The position numbers and the translations under genes are program-made. Under the pieces are notes generated by a model. That model saw only the letters and a program-made list of their open reading frames with translations. It was not told the origin of the DNA and made no database searches. From the NCBI GenBank assembly GCA_024508855.1, contig JANINJ010000082.1, positions 62,001 to 126,000 of the forward strand: DNA of 64,000 nt. Direction: 5' to 3'. This document shows, piece after piece, positions 55,292 to 64,000 of this stretch (the stretch's first letter is position 1; the number at the start of each line of letters is the position of its first letter). This stretch comes from Xanthobacteraceae bacterium (GTDB lineage: Bacteria; Pseudomonadota; Alphaproteobacteria; Rhizobiales; Xanthobacteraceae).

Positions 55292-56572
55292 ATGAGCGCC
55301 AACGAAAATAACAAACGTATTCTCGATGCCGTCGACGCCGGATTCGACGCGCAGCTTGCCACCACCAGGGACTTCGTTGCCATTCCGAGCACGCGGGGCG
55401 CGGAAGGCCCGTGCCAGGACATGATCGGCGATCTGCTGCGCCAGCGCGGTTACGAAGTGGACGACTGGCACATCGATGTGGACGACCTCAAGAACCTGCG
55501 CGGCTTCGGCCCGATCGAGCATGATTTTTCACGGGCCCGCACGGTCGTCGGAACCTATCGGCCGAGCACCAACGCGGGCAAATCGCTGATCCTGCAAGGT
55601 CACTGCGACGTGGTGCCGGTAGGTCCGCTCGATATGTGGGAAACGCCGCCATTCTCGCCGGTCGTGAAGGACGGCAAGATGTATGGCCGCGGCGCCTGCG
55701 ACATGAAGTCCGGAACCATTGGCGCGCTGTATGCCCTCGATGCGATCCGTGCGGCCGGATTGAAGCCCACCGCACGCATCCACTTTCAATCGGTGATCGA
55801 GGAGGAGAGCACTGGCGTCGGCGCGCTTTCGACGTTGCAGCGTGGCTATCGCGCCGATGCGTGTTTCATTCCCGAGCCGACCGACGGCCACATGATCCGT
55901 TCGCAGGTCGGCGTGATCTGGTTCCGTATTCGCGTTCGCGGTTTTCCCGTGCATGTATTCGAGGCCGGGGCTGGCTCCAATGCCATCATGGCCGCGTATC
56001 ATCTCATTCACGCACTTGAGAAACTCGAGGCGGATTGGAATAAGCGCGCGGCGAGCGACAAGCATTTCAAGGACGTGACGCATCCGCTGAACTTTAACCC
56101 AGGAATCATCAAGGGCGGCGACTGGGCGTCGAGCGTGCCGGCATGGTGCGACGTCGATTGCCGTATCGCAGTTCTGCCCGGCTGGTCGGTGAAGGATTGC
56201 CAGCAGGAAATCCTGGCATGCGTCGCAGGCGCGGCGCGCGATCATCGTTTCCTGTCCAACAATCCGCCAACGATCGAGTGGTCCGGCTTTCTGTCGGAGG
56301 GTTACGAATTGACCGATTCCGCGGCGCCGGAGGCCGCATTCGGCAAGGCCTATGCCGCGGTCTATGGCGGGTCGACGCCGGAAAAGGCATTTACTGCGCT
56401 GACCGACACGCGCTTCTATGGATTGAACTACAACATTCCGAGCCTCTGCTTCGGGGCTAGCGGGCAAGCGATGCATGGCTTCAACGAATGGGTGGACATC
56501 GAGTCATTGCGCAAGTCCACCAAGGCGACGGCGCTGTTCATAGCCGAATGGTGCGGCGTAGAGCCGTTGTAG
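55292..56572 (+). CDS. M20 family metallopeptidase / deacylase (ArgE/DapE type)
   Basis: 426 residues. Zinc-binding residues are in place: His104 and Asp106 (LQGHCDVVPVG), Asp137 (GRGACDMKSG), the catalytic Glu170-Glu171 pair (SVIEEES). Acts on N-acyl amino acids or short peptides; the exact substrate is unclear (neither a canonical ArgE nor DapE, since dedicated DapE is shorter). The start at 55292 with a GGGGA ribosome site gives a family-like N-terminus; the frame extends upstream without conservation. Confidence 0.85.
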   Translation: MSANENNKRILDAVDAGFDAQLATTRDFVAIPSTRGAEGPCQDMIGDLLRQRGYEVDDWHIDVDDLKNLRGFGPIEHDFSRARTVVGTYRPSTNAGKSLILQGHCDVVPVGPLDMWETPPFSPVVKDGKMYGRGACDMKSGTIGALYALDAIRAAGLKPTARIHFQSVIEEESTGVGALSTLQRGYRADACFIPEPTDGHMIRSQVGVIWFRIRVRGFPVHVFEAGAGSNAIMAAYHLIHALEKLEADWNKRAASDKHFKDVTHPLNFNPGIIKGGDWASSVPAWCDVDCRIAVLPGWSVKDCQQEILACVAGAARDHRFLSNNPPTIEWSGFLSEGYELTDSAAPEAAFGKAYAAVYGGSTPEKAFTALTDTRFYGLNYNIPSLCFGASGQAMHGFNEWVDIESLRKSTKATALFIAEWCGVEPL

Positions 56573-56577
56573 GAACG

Positions 56578-57357
56578 TCACGGCCACAGCGCTGCAACGA
56601 TGGCATCGAGGCCATCCGTCAGCGCCGCTGGTCCCGGCTGCAGGATCAGCGGCGATTTGATCTCGACGATGCGGTTGTTGCGCACGGCGGGAATGTCGCT
56701 CCAGCCCGGCCGCTGCCGGATTTTTTCCGGTACGACCTTCTTGCCGCACCACGATGCGAGAATGACGTCGGGGGCGGCAGCGCGCACAATGTCGGCGGAG
56801 ATGATACGATTTTTGGCCGCTTTCTGTGCGCGCAACTCCGGCATGATATCCTCACCGCCGGCGATCTCGATCAGTTCGGACACCCATCCGATGCCGCTGA
56901 TGAGCGGATCGTCCCATTCCTCGAAATAGACGCGCGGTCTGTTATTGCTCGCATGACGGGCTGCAATCGTTGTGAGGCGCGCTTCATATCCTTTTGCGAG
57001 CTGATCCGCGCGCGCCGCCGCACCGACGAGCGCGCCGACGGTACGGATCATCGCCAGAATGCCGGCGATGTCGCGCTGGTTGAAGGCGTGAACCGCGACG
57101 CCGGCACGGATCAGTTCGGCGACGATGTCGGCCTGCAGATCCGAGAATGTCAGCACCAGATCAGGCGCAAGCGCGAGGATTTTCGGAACGTCGGCAGAAA
57201 TGAAGGCAGACACGCGCGGTTTCTCCCGGCGCACCTGCGGCGGGCGCACGGCGTAGCCGGAAACGCCGACGATACGGTCTTGCTCGCCGAGAAGATAAAG
57301 CGTTTCCACCGTTTCTTCGGTCAGGCAAACGATGCGGCGGGCAGGGAAGTGCTGCAT
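56578..57357 (-). CDS. Cobalamin-binding-protein-like (BtuF fold) without signal peptide
   Basis: 259 residues of the periplasmic binding protein fold III family: RRIVCLTEETVETLYLLGEQDRIVGVSGYA, KPRVSAFISADVPKILALAPDLVLTFSDLQ, and PRVYFEEWDDPL. BtuF/iron-chelate binding proteins normally carry a signal peptide, but none is visible whether it starts at 57357 or 57393. The relatives I know in this group also lack it, so it may work in the cytoplasm. Substrate (cobalamin, heme, siderophore) unknown. Ends six bases from the convergent peptidase gene. Confidence 0.75.
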   Translation of the reverse strand: MQHFPARRIVCLTEETVETLYLLGEQDRIVGVSGYAVRPPQVRREKPRVSAFISADVPKILALAPDLVLTFSDLQADIVAELIRAGVAVHAFNQRDIAGILAMIRTVGALVGAAARADQLAKGYEARLTTIAARHASNNRPRVYFEEWDDPLISGIGWVSELIEIAGGEDIMPELRAQKAAKNRIISADIVRAAAPDVILASWCGKKVVPEKIRQRPGWSDIPAVRNNRIVEIKSPLILQPGPAALTDGLDAIVAALWP

Positions 57358-57450
57358 GCTCTCAGGTATGCCGAGAAACAAAACGCTTGTCATCGACAGA
57401 TTGGGTGACCAAAAAACCGATAACGAAAACGAACCTCCGGGAGAGATCGC

Positions 57451-57849
57451 ATGACGCTGCTGGCAAAACTCCAGTCCATGAAAATGCCGTTCGCGGAATT
57501 AAAGGGCGTCACCTTTACGGAGGCCGAAAAGGATAAGGTGGTGGCGCGGATGCTGGTGCGGCCGGATCTGTGCACGCTCAACCACACAATCCACGGCGGC
57601 GCGGTGATGGCGTTCGCGGATTCAGTCGGCGCGGCGGCGACCGTCATCAATCTGCCCGAAGACGCCAAAGGCACGACCACCGTCGAGAGCAAAACCAATT
57701 TTGTCGGCGGCGCAAAGGAGGGAACCACGGTCATCGCTACGGCGACGCCGGTTCATCGCGGGCGCCGTACCCAGGTATGGCAGACCCGCCTGGAAACTGA
57801 GGACGGCAAGCTGATTGCGGTCGTTACGCAAACCCAGCTGGTGCTGTGA
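57451..57849 (+). CDS. PaaI-type hotdog thioesterase
   Basis: 132 residues. The hotdog fold with the family core LNHTIHGGAVMAFADSVGAAA (NHxxxHGG-type catalytic region) and TTVESKTNFVGGAKEG. Hydrolyses acyl-CoA thioesters; the exact substrate is not apparent. GGGAGAG lies just before the ATG. Confidence 0.88.
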   Translation: MTLLAKLQSMKMPFAELKGVTFTEAEKDKVVARMLVRPDLCTLNHTIHGGAVMAFADSVGAAATVINLPEDAKGTTTVESKTNFVGGAKEGTTVIATATPVHRGRRTQVWQTRLETEDGKLIAVVTQTQLVL

Positions 57850-57864
57850 TCCCCGATCGGGTTC

Positions 57865-57888
57865 CTTTATTAACCGTTGTTAATAAAG
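57865..57888. repeat. Perfect AT-rich inverted repeat
   Basis: CTTTATTAAC, a four-base loop, then GTTAATAAAG: a perfect 10-base inverted repeat just after the thioesterase stop. Either a terminator (ACGTTTTCC follows) or a protein-binding site in front of the GNAT gene. Confidence 0.55.
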
Positions 57889-57930
57889 ACGTTTTCCACA
57901 CCGATGCGACATTCTGCCTCCAATTGAAGC

Positions 57931-57959
57931 TTGAAAATATGGTGCGACGCACAATATTA
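57931..57959 (+). promoter_or_regulatory. Candidate promoter with palindrome for the GNAT gene
   Basis: TTGAAA, 17-base spacer, ATATTA. The spacer holds the perfect palindrome GTGCGACGCAC (57942-57952), a plausible operator. Confidence 0.4.
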
Positions 57960-58011
57960 AAAGTCTAGGGAATAACGCTTCCTCGAGGGCTACCCAAGAG
58001 GAGTTTGGACG

Positions 58012-58629
58012 ATGTACGACGAACAGATCACGACTGGCTTGCCCGGAAATGGCGTGGTCAGGAAGCTGACGCGGCAGGAGATGCCGATGTTGCGCGAGCA
58101 TCTGTTGCGGCTTGATCCCGAGAGCCGGCGCGATCGCTTCAACGGCTTTGCCGATGAAAGCTTTATTGAACGCTATGCGGACAAATGCAGCGCCGATGGC
58201 ACGGTGATTATTGCCTTCATCGAGAATGGCGTGGTGAGCGCGGCGGCGGAATTGCATCCGCCGGGCGACGAGCCGGGCGCGTTGCCGGAGATCGCGTTCA
58301 GCGTCGAGCGGCACGTGAGGCGCAAGGGTGTCGGTAGCATCCTGTTCAAGAAGCTGATCGCTGAGGCACGGCGAAAGGGCTACGACAGCCTGCGCATCAC
58401 CACCGGCGCGCAGAACGAAGCGATGCGCGCGCTTGCCAACAAGTTCGGCGCGCACCTGACGTTCCGGCATGGCGAGTCGACCGGCAGCATCGATTTGCGC
58501 AAAGGTCCGACCACCGCACCGCAGCCGCTGGTTGCCGTCGGCACGGACGTCGCGCGCGCGATGGTTCACTTCAATCGCGAATGCTGGAAACTGATGCTGG
58601 CAATGTACGGATTGCGGCGCGCGGCGTAG
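58012..58629 (+). CDS. GNAT family N-acetyltransferase
   Basis: 205 residues. N-terminal RKLTRQEMPMLREHLLRLDPESRRDRFNGF, then the acetyl-CoA binding motif A (FSVERHVRRKGVGSILFKKLIAEARRKG) with RxxGxG-type loop. Substrate unknown. It resembles a group often found near stress genes, without known target. Preceded by a candidate promoter and GAGGAG. Confidence 0.82.
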   Translation: MYDEQITTGLPGNGVVRKLTRQEMPMLREHLLRLDPESRRDRFNGFADESFIERYADKCSADGTVIIAFIENGVVSAAAELHPPGDEPGALPEIAFSVERHVRRKGVGSILFKKLIAEARRKGYDSLRITTGAQNEAMRALANKFGAHLTFRHGESTGSIDLRKGPTTAPQPLVAVGTDVARAMVHFNRECWKLMLAMYGLRRAA

Positions 58630-58670
58630 GCGGCTGTTGCACTCGGAAAGATCGGCTTTGAAATGATCGG

Positions 58671-58699
58671 GAGGGCATCGCGTCATGCGCGGTGCCCTC
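58671..58699. terminator. Hairpin between convergent GNAT and next gene
   Basis: Stem GAGGGCATCGCG / (C)GCGG-TGCCCTC with one G-U pair and a short loop, in the gap between two convergent genes. Followed by GTTGCTTT. Confidence 0.5.
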
Positions 58700-58718
58700 G
58701 TTGCTTTGGACCGAAGTT

Positions 58719-59018
58719 CTAGGTCCCCAGCCGCTTGTCGTTGCCGAAACGGCGAACAACGCGGCGCTCGACAACGACCGAGCGTTGTGCGCCCGGTTCA
58801 CCGGCGATCACGCGGGTCGAGCGGACAGCCGCGCGCGCAGCCTTCTTGACTTCGACCTGCACGGTTTCGAGCGGCAGCCCCATCAGGGATGCGGCGATCT
58901 CCGCCTGGGCGTCGAGATCGTCAGTGATCCCGGTTGCGGCAAAGATGGCTTCATCCAGCGTAGGCGGGTCGCGCCTGACGCGGCGGCTGCCATACTTTGT
59001 CATCCAATCTTCGCTCAT
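58719..59018 (-). CDS. Small hypothetical protein
   Basis: 99 residues, no signal or membrane segment. Begins MSEDWMTKYGSRRVRRDPPTLDEAIFAATG; the middle ASLMGLPLETVQVEVKKAAR looks helical; the end is Arg/Val-rich and basic (VVERRVVRRFGNDKRLGT). AGAGG lies six bases before the ATG. A DNA- or RNA-binding role is conceivable from the charge only. Confidence 0.65.
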   Translation of the reverse strand: MSEDWMTKYGSRRVRRDPPTLDEAIFAATGITDDLDAQAEIAASLMGLPLETVQVEVKKAARAAVRSTRVIAGEPGAQRSVVVERRVVRRFGNDKRLGT

Positions 59019-59109
59019 CGTCGCCTCTCGTTTCGATGCGCTTACCTAATCGAGAAAATGCTGCAACGCAATAACGCGAACCGCTTGCCAGCCATGCGAA
59101 GCGCGAGCT

Positions 59110-59409
59110 TCAGAGCTTCTCCAACTGCCTGGCGTCGTAGATTTCGATCGTCGCCGCGGCGGCGGCGAGCGGTTGTAATGCTTTCACGAACTCGCGTGAC
59201 GCAGGGACCGCGAAATGAGCCAGCAGCGCATCGCGATCGGCCCAGCGTTCTACGAAAACCAGCCGCAGCGGATTCTCGCAATCGATGTGAACCGCATGGG
59301 ACAGGCAGCCCGACTCGCTACGCGAGCGATGGACATGTTCGAGACTGAGCCGAAGGATTTCGTCTAGCGTTTCCTGACGTGCAATCACGCTGCCGGTGAC
59401 GACAATCAT
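59110..59409 (-). CDS. Antibiotic biosynthesis monooxygenase (ABM) family protein
   Basis: 99 residues with the ferredoxin-like ABM fold: MIVVTGSVIARQETLDEILRL, then HVHRSRSESGCLSHAVHID, LVFVERWADRDALLAHFAVP. Members act on quinones or other small molecules; this copy is not in a biosynthetic cluster. GGGGGAG lies six bases before the ATG, which rules out the upstream in-frame start. Confidence 0.85.
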   Translation of the reverse strand: MIVVTGSVIARQETLDEILRLSLEHVHRSRSESGCLSHAVHIDCENPLRLVFVERWADRDALLAHFAVPASREFVKALQPLAAAAATIEIYDARQLEKL

Positions 59410-59575
59410 GCGATTCTCCCCCATCCAGACATCGGCCCTCGATGCCAGAGTATACTCGATCATCTATGCACGGAAGCGGGGATGCGGGAGGTCGACGAGG
59501 CGAGGCATCCCGATTAAGTTCGATCGGATCGTGATGCGATAAACGGACAGACGGGCTGAAACAGTACGACCTATT

Positions 59576-59917
59576 ATGAAGAACGGACTCTATTCACTGC
59601 GCATCGAAATGCTGGACGGCGTCAAGGGTATCAATACCGGCATCATCATGCTGCGAGACGGCGTCATCCGTGGCGGAGATTCGATTTTCTATTATGTCGG
59701 CTCGTACAGTTTTGCCGACGGCAAATGGAAGGGTGAACTGCTTAACCGTGAGCATGTGCCAAGCTACGGCGCACGCCCGATGTTTGGTCACCGCGATGTC
59801 GGGATCGGATTTAGCGGCAGCTACGAAGGCGATCTGGCAGAAGCGGAAGCGACGGCGCTAGCCGGCAAGCAAAGCATTCGCTTCAAGGCCGAGTTGCGGA
59901 TGCTGGTCGCGGACTAG
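59576..59917 (+). CDS. GrlR-like regulatory protein
   Basis: 113 residues, all beta by pattern. MKNGLYSLRIEMLDG, GIIMLRDGVIRGGDSIFYYVGSYSF and a C-terminal SIRFKAELRMLV match the GrlR family, whose founding member represses type III secretion in enterohaemorrhagic E. coli by binding a partner protein. Here there is no type III system or GrlA partner. In soil alphaproteobacteria these are stand-alone genes of unknown role. Weak ribosome site. Confidence 0.75.
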   Translation: MKNGLYSLRIEMLDGVKGINTGIIMLRDGVIRGGDSIFYYVGSYSFADGKWKGELLNREHVPSYGARPMFGHRDVGIGFSGSYEGDLAEAEATALAGKQSIRFKAELRMLVAD

Positions 59918-59936
59918 CGGAGAGCAGAGAACGCCA

Positions 59937-59974
59937 ACGGCCAAGGCTCCATCCGGCTGTGGTTCCTTGGCCGT
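59937..59974. terminator. Hairpin between convergent GrlR-like gene and next gene
   Basis: Perfect 10-base stem ACGGCCAAGG / CCTTGGCCGT with an 18-base loop; CATTTC follows on the plus strand. Confidence 0.55.
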
Positions 59975-59984
59975 CATTTCGGCG

Positions 59985-60266
59985 TCACATCCCTGACGGA
60001 TACGCCGGCTTCATCATGCTCATTTTCTCGGCACGGCCCATGTGCATGGCGCAGCCACGCATGTTGCCGTTGCTGAGATCCGTATTGGCCTGACCGATTT
60101 CCTTCTGCATCATCACTTTCTGCGGACCGTCAGCAGAGCCTTCGACTGCGGCTTCGGTCTTTGCCAGACCTTGGCTCGAACATCCCATCATCATCTTCGC
60201 GGAGGCAGGGCCGAAAGCCAGCGCGCTGGCTGCGACCATTGTTGCAGCAAAAATGCCAATTTTCAT
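59985..60266 (-). CDS. Small secreted Met-rich protein
   Basis: 93 residues. Signal peptide MKIGIFAATMVAASALAFG, cleavage near SAK; the mature part has many Met (KMMMGCSSQG, VMMQKEIGQ, MHMGRAEKMSMMK) and two cysteines. Mature Met/His clusters are typical of periplasmic copper binding, but no copper gene is nearby, so this is speculation. An inverted repeat lies 21 bases upstream of the start. Confidence 0.75.
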   Translation of the reverse strand: MKIGIFAATMVAASALAFGPASAKMMMGCSSQGLAKTEAAVEGSADGPQKVMMQKEIGQANTDLSNGNMRGCAMHMGRAEKMSMMKPAYPSGM

Positions 60267-60286
60267 TGTTAAGCTCCGTAAGAAGT

Positions 60287-60306
60287 AACCGGCATAATTG
60301 CCGGTT
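60287..60306. promoter_or_regulatory. Palindrome upstream of the Met-rich protein gene
   Basis: AACCGGCA, TAAT, TGCCGGTT: a perfect 8-base inverted repeat with a four-base centre, in the 5' region of the minus-strand gene. Could be an operator or an mRNA hairpin. Confidence 0.45.
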
Positions 60307-60426
60307 TGCGCAGAACGGATTTTTCACTGCGCGGTTCCGCGGAGCAATTGCTTCTCCCATCACAAACGAAACACCCGCTATCACAAAGATGATATTGCGA
60401 TGAGGCGTCGTATCACGGGGCGTTTA

Positions 60427-61107
60427 TCACACTCGTCCGGTCACCGGCAGCAACGCACCCGTAATCGCGCTGGCTGCGTCGCTTGCCAGAAACAGGATCA
60501 CATCGGCTAGCTCAGTCGGCGTCACCCATTTGCTGAAATCGGCATCCAGCATGCTTGCGCGATTGGCGGACGTATCGATGGTGGAGGGCAGCACCGCATT
60601 GACGGTGACCTTGCCTTTCAGTTCGGCTGCGAGAGCTTCGGTCAAGCGATGCACGCCGCTTTTGGATGCCGCGTAGGGGCCCATACCGGCCGCCGCGTGG
60701 AGGGCACCTAAAGCGCCGATATTGACGATGCGTCCCGCCGACGATTTGCAGAGGTGTGGAATTGCGGCGCGGGAGGCGTTCAGTGCAGTCAGCACGTTGA
60801 TGATGTAGAGCCGCTGCCAGGTCGCCGTAGTGCCGTCGGCGACTGTCTCGTATGCAAAGGCGCCGGCGATGTTGATAAGTGCATCGATGCGTCCCAGCCG
60901 TGTGGCGACAGTGTCGATCGCCGCAGTTGCTTGTGCGGCATCCGCAAGGTCGACGCCGCCAAGCGATATCAGGGAATCCGTATCCGGCGCTTTGCGAACC
61001 GCGTGGTCCACGGCGGCCACCCGCATGCCGTGGGCGAGGGCAGCTTCTACGACAACCCTCCCAAGCGCGCCCGACGCGCCGGTAACGACGATTACCTTTC
61101 GATCCAT
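60427..61107 (-). CDS. Short-chain dehydrogenase/reductase lacking the catalytic serine
   Basis: 226 residues. NAD(P) loop TGASGALG at 9-16, NIAG at 79-82, Asn104, and the YxxxK pair Tyr145/Lys149 (GPYAASK) are present. But the position 13 residues before the Tyr, a Ser in classical SDRs, is Ala132 in NIGALGALHAAAG. It ends LPVTGRV, shorter than most SDRs. It may be inactive or use another residue; substrate unknown. Confidence 0.85.
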   Translation of the reverse strand: MDRKVIVVTGASGALGRVVVEAALAHGMRVAAVDHAVRKAPDTDSLISLGGVDLADAAQATAAIDTVATRLGRIDALINIAGAFAYETVADGTTATWQRLYIINVLTALNASRAAIPHLCKSSAGRIVNIGALGALHAAAGMGPYAASKSGVHRLTEALAAELKGKVTVNAVLPSTIDTSANRASMLDADFSKWVTPTELADVILFLASDAASAITGALLPVTGRV

Positions 61108-61211
61108 CCGATATCTCCCAGGATGAGTAAAATTTGCCGGATATTTATAAGCGGATTGCAGATAAGCTTTGCTAGAGCTGTCTTCCTGTCTTTTCGGAGG
61201 CTAGGAATTCC

Positions 61212-61412
61212 ATGATACAGCATCTTCCGGACCATGGTTTACCGTTGGTCCAGCTCAAGGAATTGCGTCGGGATATGGTGGTAGCGCTGCAGCGGCGCAG
61301 CGGCCCGGTCGTTTTCGAGGACTTGATGCGGATTGCGGCTGTCCAGGCTGCGATCTCGGCCTTTGAAGACGTTATTTCCGACCTCGATGCGGAGCTTGAA
61401 GCGGCGGCGTAG
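61212..61412 (+). CDS. Small hypothetical helical protein
   Basis: 66 residues: MIQHLPDHGLPLVQLKELRRDM, then VFEDLMRIAAVQAAISAFEDVISDLDAELEAAA. Two amphipathic helices with an acidic end; no signal. GGAGG and AGGA lie just upstream of the ATG, so translation is likely. Ends 15 bases from the convergent regulator. Function unknown. Confidence 0.6.
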   Translation: MIQHLPDHGLPLVQLKELRRDMVVALQRRSGPVVFEDLMRIAAVQAAISAFEDVISDLDAELEAAA

Positions 61413-61427
61413 CCGGTTTTACTTTTG

Positions 61428-62291
61428 TTATTGATACTGCCGGAATTTTCCCGGTGCCGTGCCGATTTCGCGGCGGAACATACGGTTGAAATAGCCGGGG
61501 TCCGCATAACCGAGCAGGGCGGCGATCTCCTTGACGCTCAGCGACGAGAACGTCAGGTAGCGTTTGGCCTCGAGCAGCACCCGCCGCTCGATCACTTTCA
61601 GGGCGGACATGCCCAATACCGACCGGCAAATCCGGTTGAGGTGCGGCGGCGTGATGCCGAGTGCGCTGGCATAAAAATCGATCGGCTGGTGATTGCGATA
61701 TTCGCGTTCGACCAATCGGTGAAAAGCCTGCGCATGGCGCAGAGCGCGGTCGCCGGCCTCCACCGAACTCTCTGCGCTCGCCAGCATGGCGCGGTAAATT
61801 CCGACCAGGACCGTACCGATACGCGCGCGCATCGCGACTGCCCTGCCGGGAGTGCGCACATCGGCTTCCGCGATCAATGCCGCGATTTCGCGGCCAAGCT
61901 GCGTCATCTCGTTGCTCTCGCCGCTCAGGATATGCGGGCTGCGGAGTTTGCCGTCGATCTCGGGAGCGGTGGCCAAGGCCTCCCGCACGTCGCGCTCGAA
62001 CAGGGTCAGCACCATGCCCTCGACATCTTCCGAAAAGACGAAGCCATGCACCGGAAGCGCCGGGATGACGATCACCGCCGGCGGCACGATAGCGCGCGTA
62101 ACGTCGTCGATGGTGACGTCGGCCGTTCCGCCCGTGAGGTGCAGGATCTGGAAAAACTGCTCGTGGCGGTGCGGAGCGATACGAAAGCCGTGCAGCCGCG
62201 AGCGTGACAGCACCGTTTCCCAGTGCAGCCAGTCGGGCTCGTTATCGTTCCCCTGCTCGCCATAGAGCATGTAGGTCGGGATGCTGTTCAT
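61428..62291 (-). CDS. pobR: AraC family transcriptional regulator, probably of pobA
   Basis: 287 residues. N-terminal cupin-like ligand domain (RIAPHRHEQFFQILHLTGG, VIPALPVHGF), and a C-terminal double helix-turn-helix (IDFYASALGITPPHLNRICRSVLG; then VKEIAALLGYADPGYFNRMFRREIGTAPGKFR). Divergent from pobA with a 101-base gap, the classic arrangement of an AraC-type PobR that senses 4-hydroxybenzoate. The name rests on context and resemblance, not on a test. Confidence 0.85.
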   Translation of the reverse strand: MNSIPTYMLYGEQGNDNEPDWLHWETVLSRSRLHGFRIAPHRHEQFFQILHLTGGTADVTIDDVTRAIVPPAVIVIPALPVHGFVFSEDVEGMVLTLFERDVREALATAPEIDGKLRSPHILSGESNEMTQLGREIAALIAEADVRTPGRAVAMRARIGTVLVGIYRAMLASAESSVEAGDRALRHAQAFHRLVEREYRNHQPIDFYASALGITPPHLNRICRSVLGMSALKVIERRVLLEAKRYLTFSSLSVKEIAALLGYADPGYFNRMFRREIGTAPGKFRQYQ

Positions 62292-62293
62292 AG

Positions 62294-63565
<1,272 letters not shown>

Positions 63566-63621
63566 TTGTGTCAACGCCTCGGTATGCGGTTACACTGGCT
63601 GCACAGGAGGCCGAAGCGATC

Positions 63622-64000
63622 ATGACCACCGATATTGGAGACTTGCTGCCGCCGCTGTTGCAATCGCTGACGGCGCTGGAGTTCATCGCGCGACATCTGG
63701 ACCCGATGATCTTCGAAGCGGTGATGGAGGGGGTGGGCACGCCGGACAAAGCGCTGCGCCTGGCGCGCGACAAGATCAGCGGTCCATCGAACGGAGCGCA
63801 AGGCGGGGAAGCGCAACTCCTTGCGGCGAGCGACCACGCACTGGCGGCATTCGACGGCATGCGCGCTGCGCTCGCGCAAGGGGACGACCTGTATGCCGTG
63901 TTCCGCGCACTGCGTCACCTGCCGCGGGCATTGGAGGCGCTTTATCCGCTCGCGTCCAATGTGCCGGCTGTGAGCAGTTTCTTTCTGGTGCCGTCATTGC
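63622..64000 (+). CDS. Partial gene, N-terminal part, possibly an alpha/beta hydrolase
   Basis: Open from ATG 63622 to the end of the window, 126 codons. The protein begins MTTDIGDLLPPLLQSLTALE and ends VPAVSSFFLVPSL. This helical N-terminal region resembles the leader of phospholipase/carboxylesterase-type hydrolases that follow pobA in relatives, which is recollection only. GGAGG lies 11 bases upstream. Confidence 0.6.
   Translation, partial: MTTDIGDLLPPLLQSLTALEFIARHLDPMIFEAVMEGVGTPDKALRLARDKISGPSNGAQGGEAQLLAASDHALAAFDGMRAALAQGDDLYAVFRALRHLPRALEALYPLASNVPAVSSFFLVPSL

Overview
The window reads as a chromosomal stretch of an alphaproteobacterium of the Bradyrhizobium / Rhodopseudomonas / Afipia / Nitrobacter group (Hyphomicrobiales). 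This rests on high GC (roughly 60 percent by eye), the protein sequences (for example AcpP, FabF, the HdaA-like DnaA paralogue and PPK1), and gene order such as fabD-fabG-acpP-fabF-mltG-yicC-gmk and lptF-lptG-lptD-surA-pdxA-rsmA. Almost all of it is core housekeeping DNA. I found no tRNA, rRNA, CRISPR array, prophage, transposase or plasmid gene.

Layout: 1-6.3 kb has the start of dnaB (cut by the window edge), a cyclopropane fatty acid synthase, a secreted CxxCH heme protein and the ribosomal genes rpsF-rpsR-(DUF2232)-rplI. 6.6-15.9 kb is the fatty acid synthesis block fabD, fabG, acpP, fabF, then mltG, yicC and gmk; a B12-dependent ethanolamine ammonia-lyase pair eutB-eutC sits on the opposite strand between fabD and fabG. 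16-26 kb is mostly minus strand: a proline/alanine-rich membrane protein, a zinc alcohol dehydrogenase, rsmA, pdxA, surA, lptD, lptG and lptF, that is LPS export and outer membrane folding joined to rRNA methylation and PLP synthesis. 26.3-33.3 kb has pepA-holC, a BamE-like lipoprotein, an ABC-F ATPase, a NepR-like small protein, a Gly/His/Trp-rich secreted protein, ndk and a TerC-type transporter. 33.3-49.3 kb has panE, an orphan amino acid binding protein, purN/purM, a PgsA-like synthase with an HdaA-like protein, ppk-ppx with a possible pho box, an orphan Rieske protein, rnd, aspS and maeB. 49.3-64 kb is more variable: cell wall enzymes, several very small secreted or membrane proteins, a peptidase, a B12-binding-protein-like gene, a thioesterase, a GNAT, a GrlR-like protein, an SDR, and a pobA gene with a divergent AraC regulator.

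Most notable points: (1) aspS is a mosaic. Its GAD insertion domain is encoded by about 540 bp of clearly lower GC (about 51 percent by hand count) with different codon choice, and it carries about 42 extra residues compared with the usual alphaproteobacterial enzyme. (2) Two tiny secreted paralogues at 53.8 and 54.2 kb share a GxGTFxYxGS core and form an apparently uncharacterised peptide family. (3) A lone NepR-like protein lies far from any visible phyR or ecfG. (4) The window also has an SDR without the catalytic serine, an L,D-transpeptidase with a second degenerate domain, and an orphan Rieske gene. I saw no clear new multi-gene defence or biosynthetic system.
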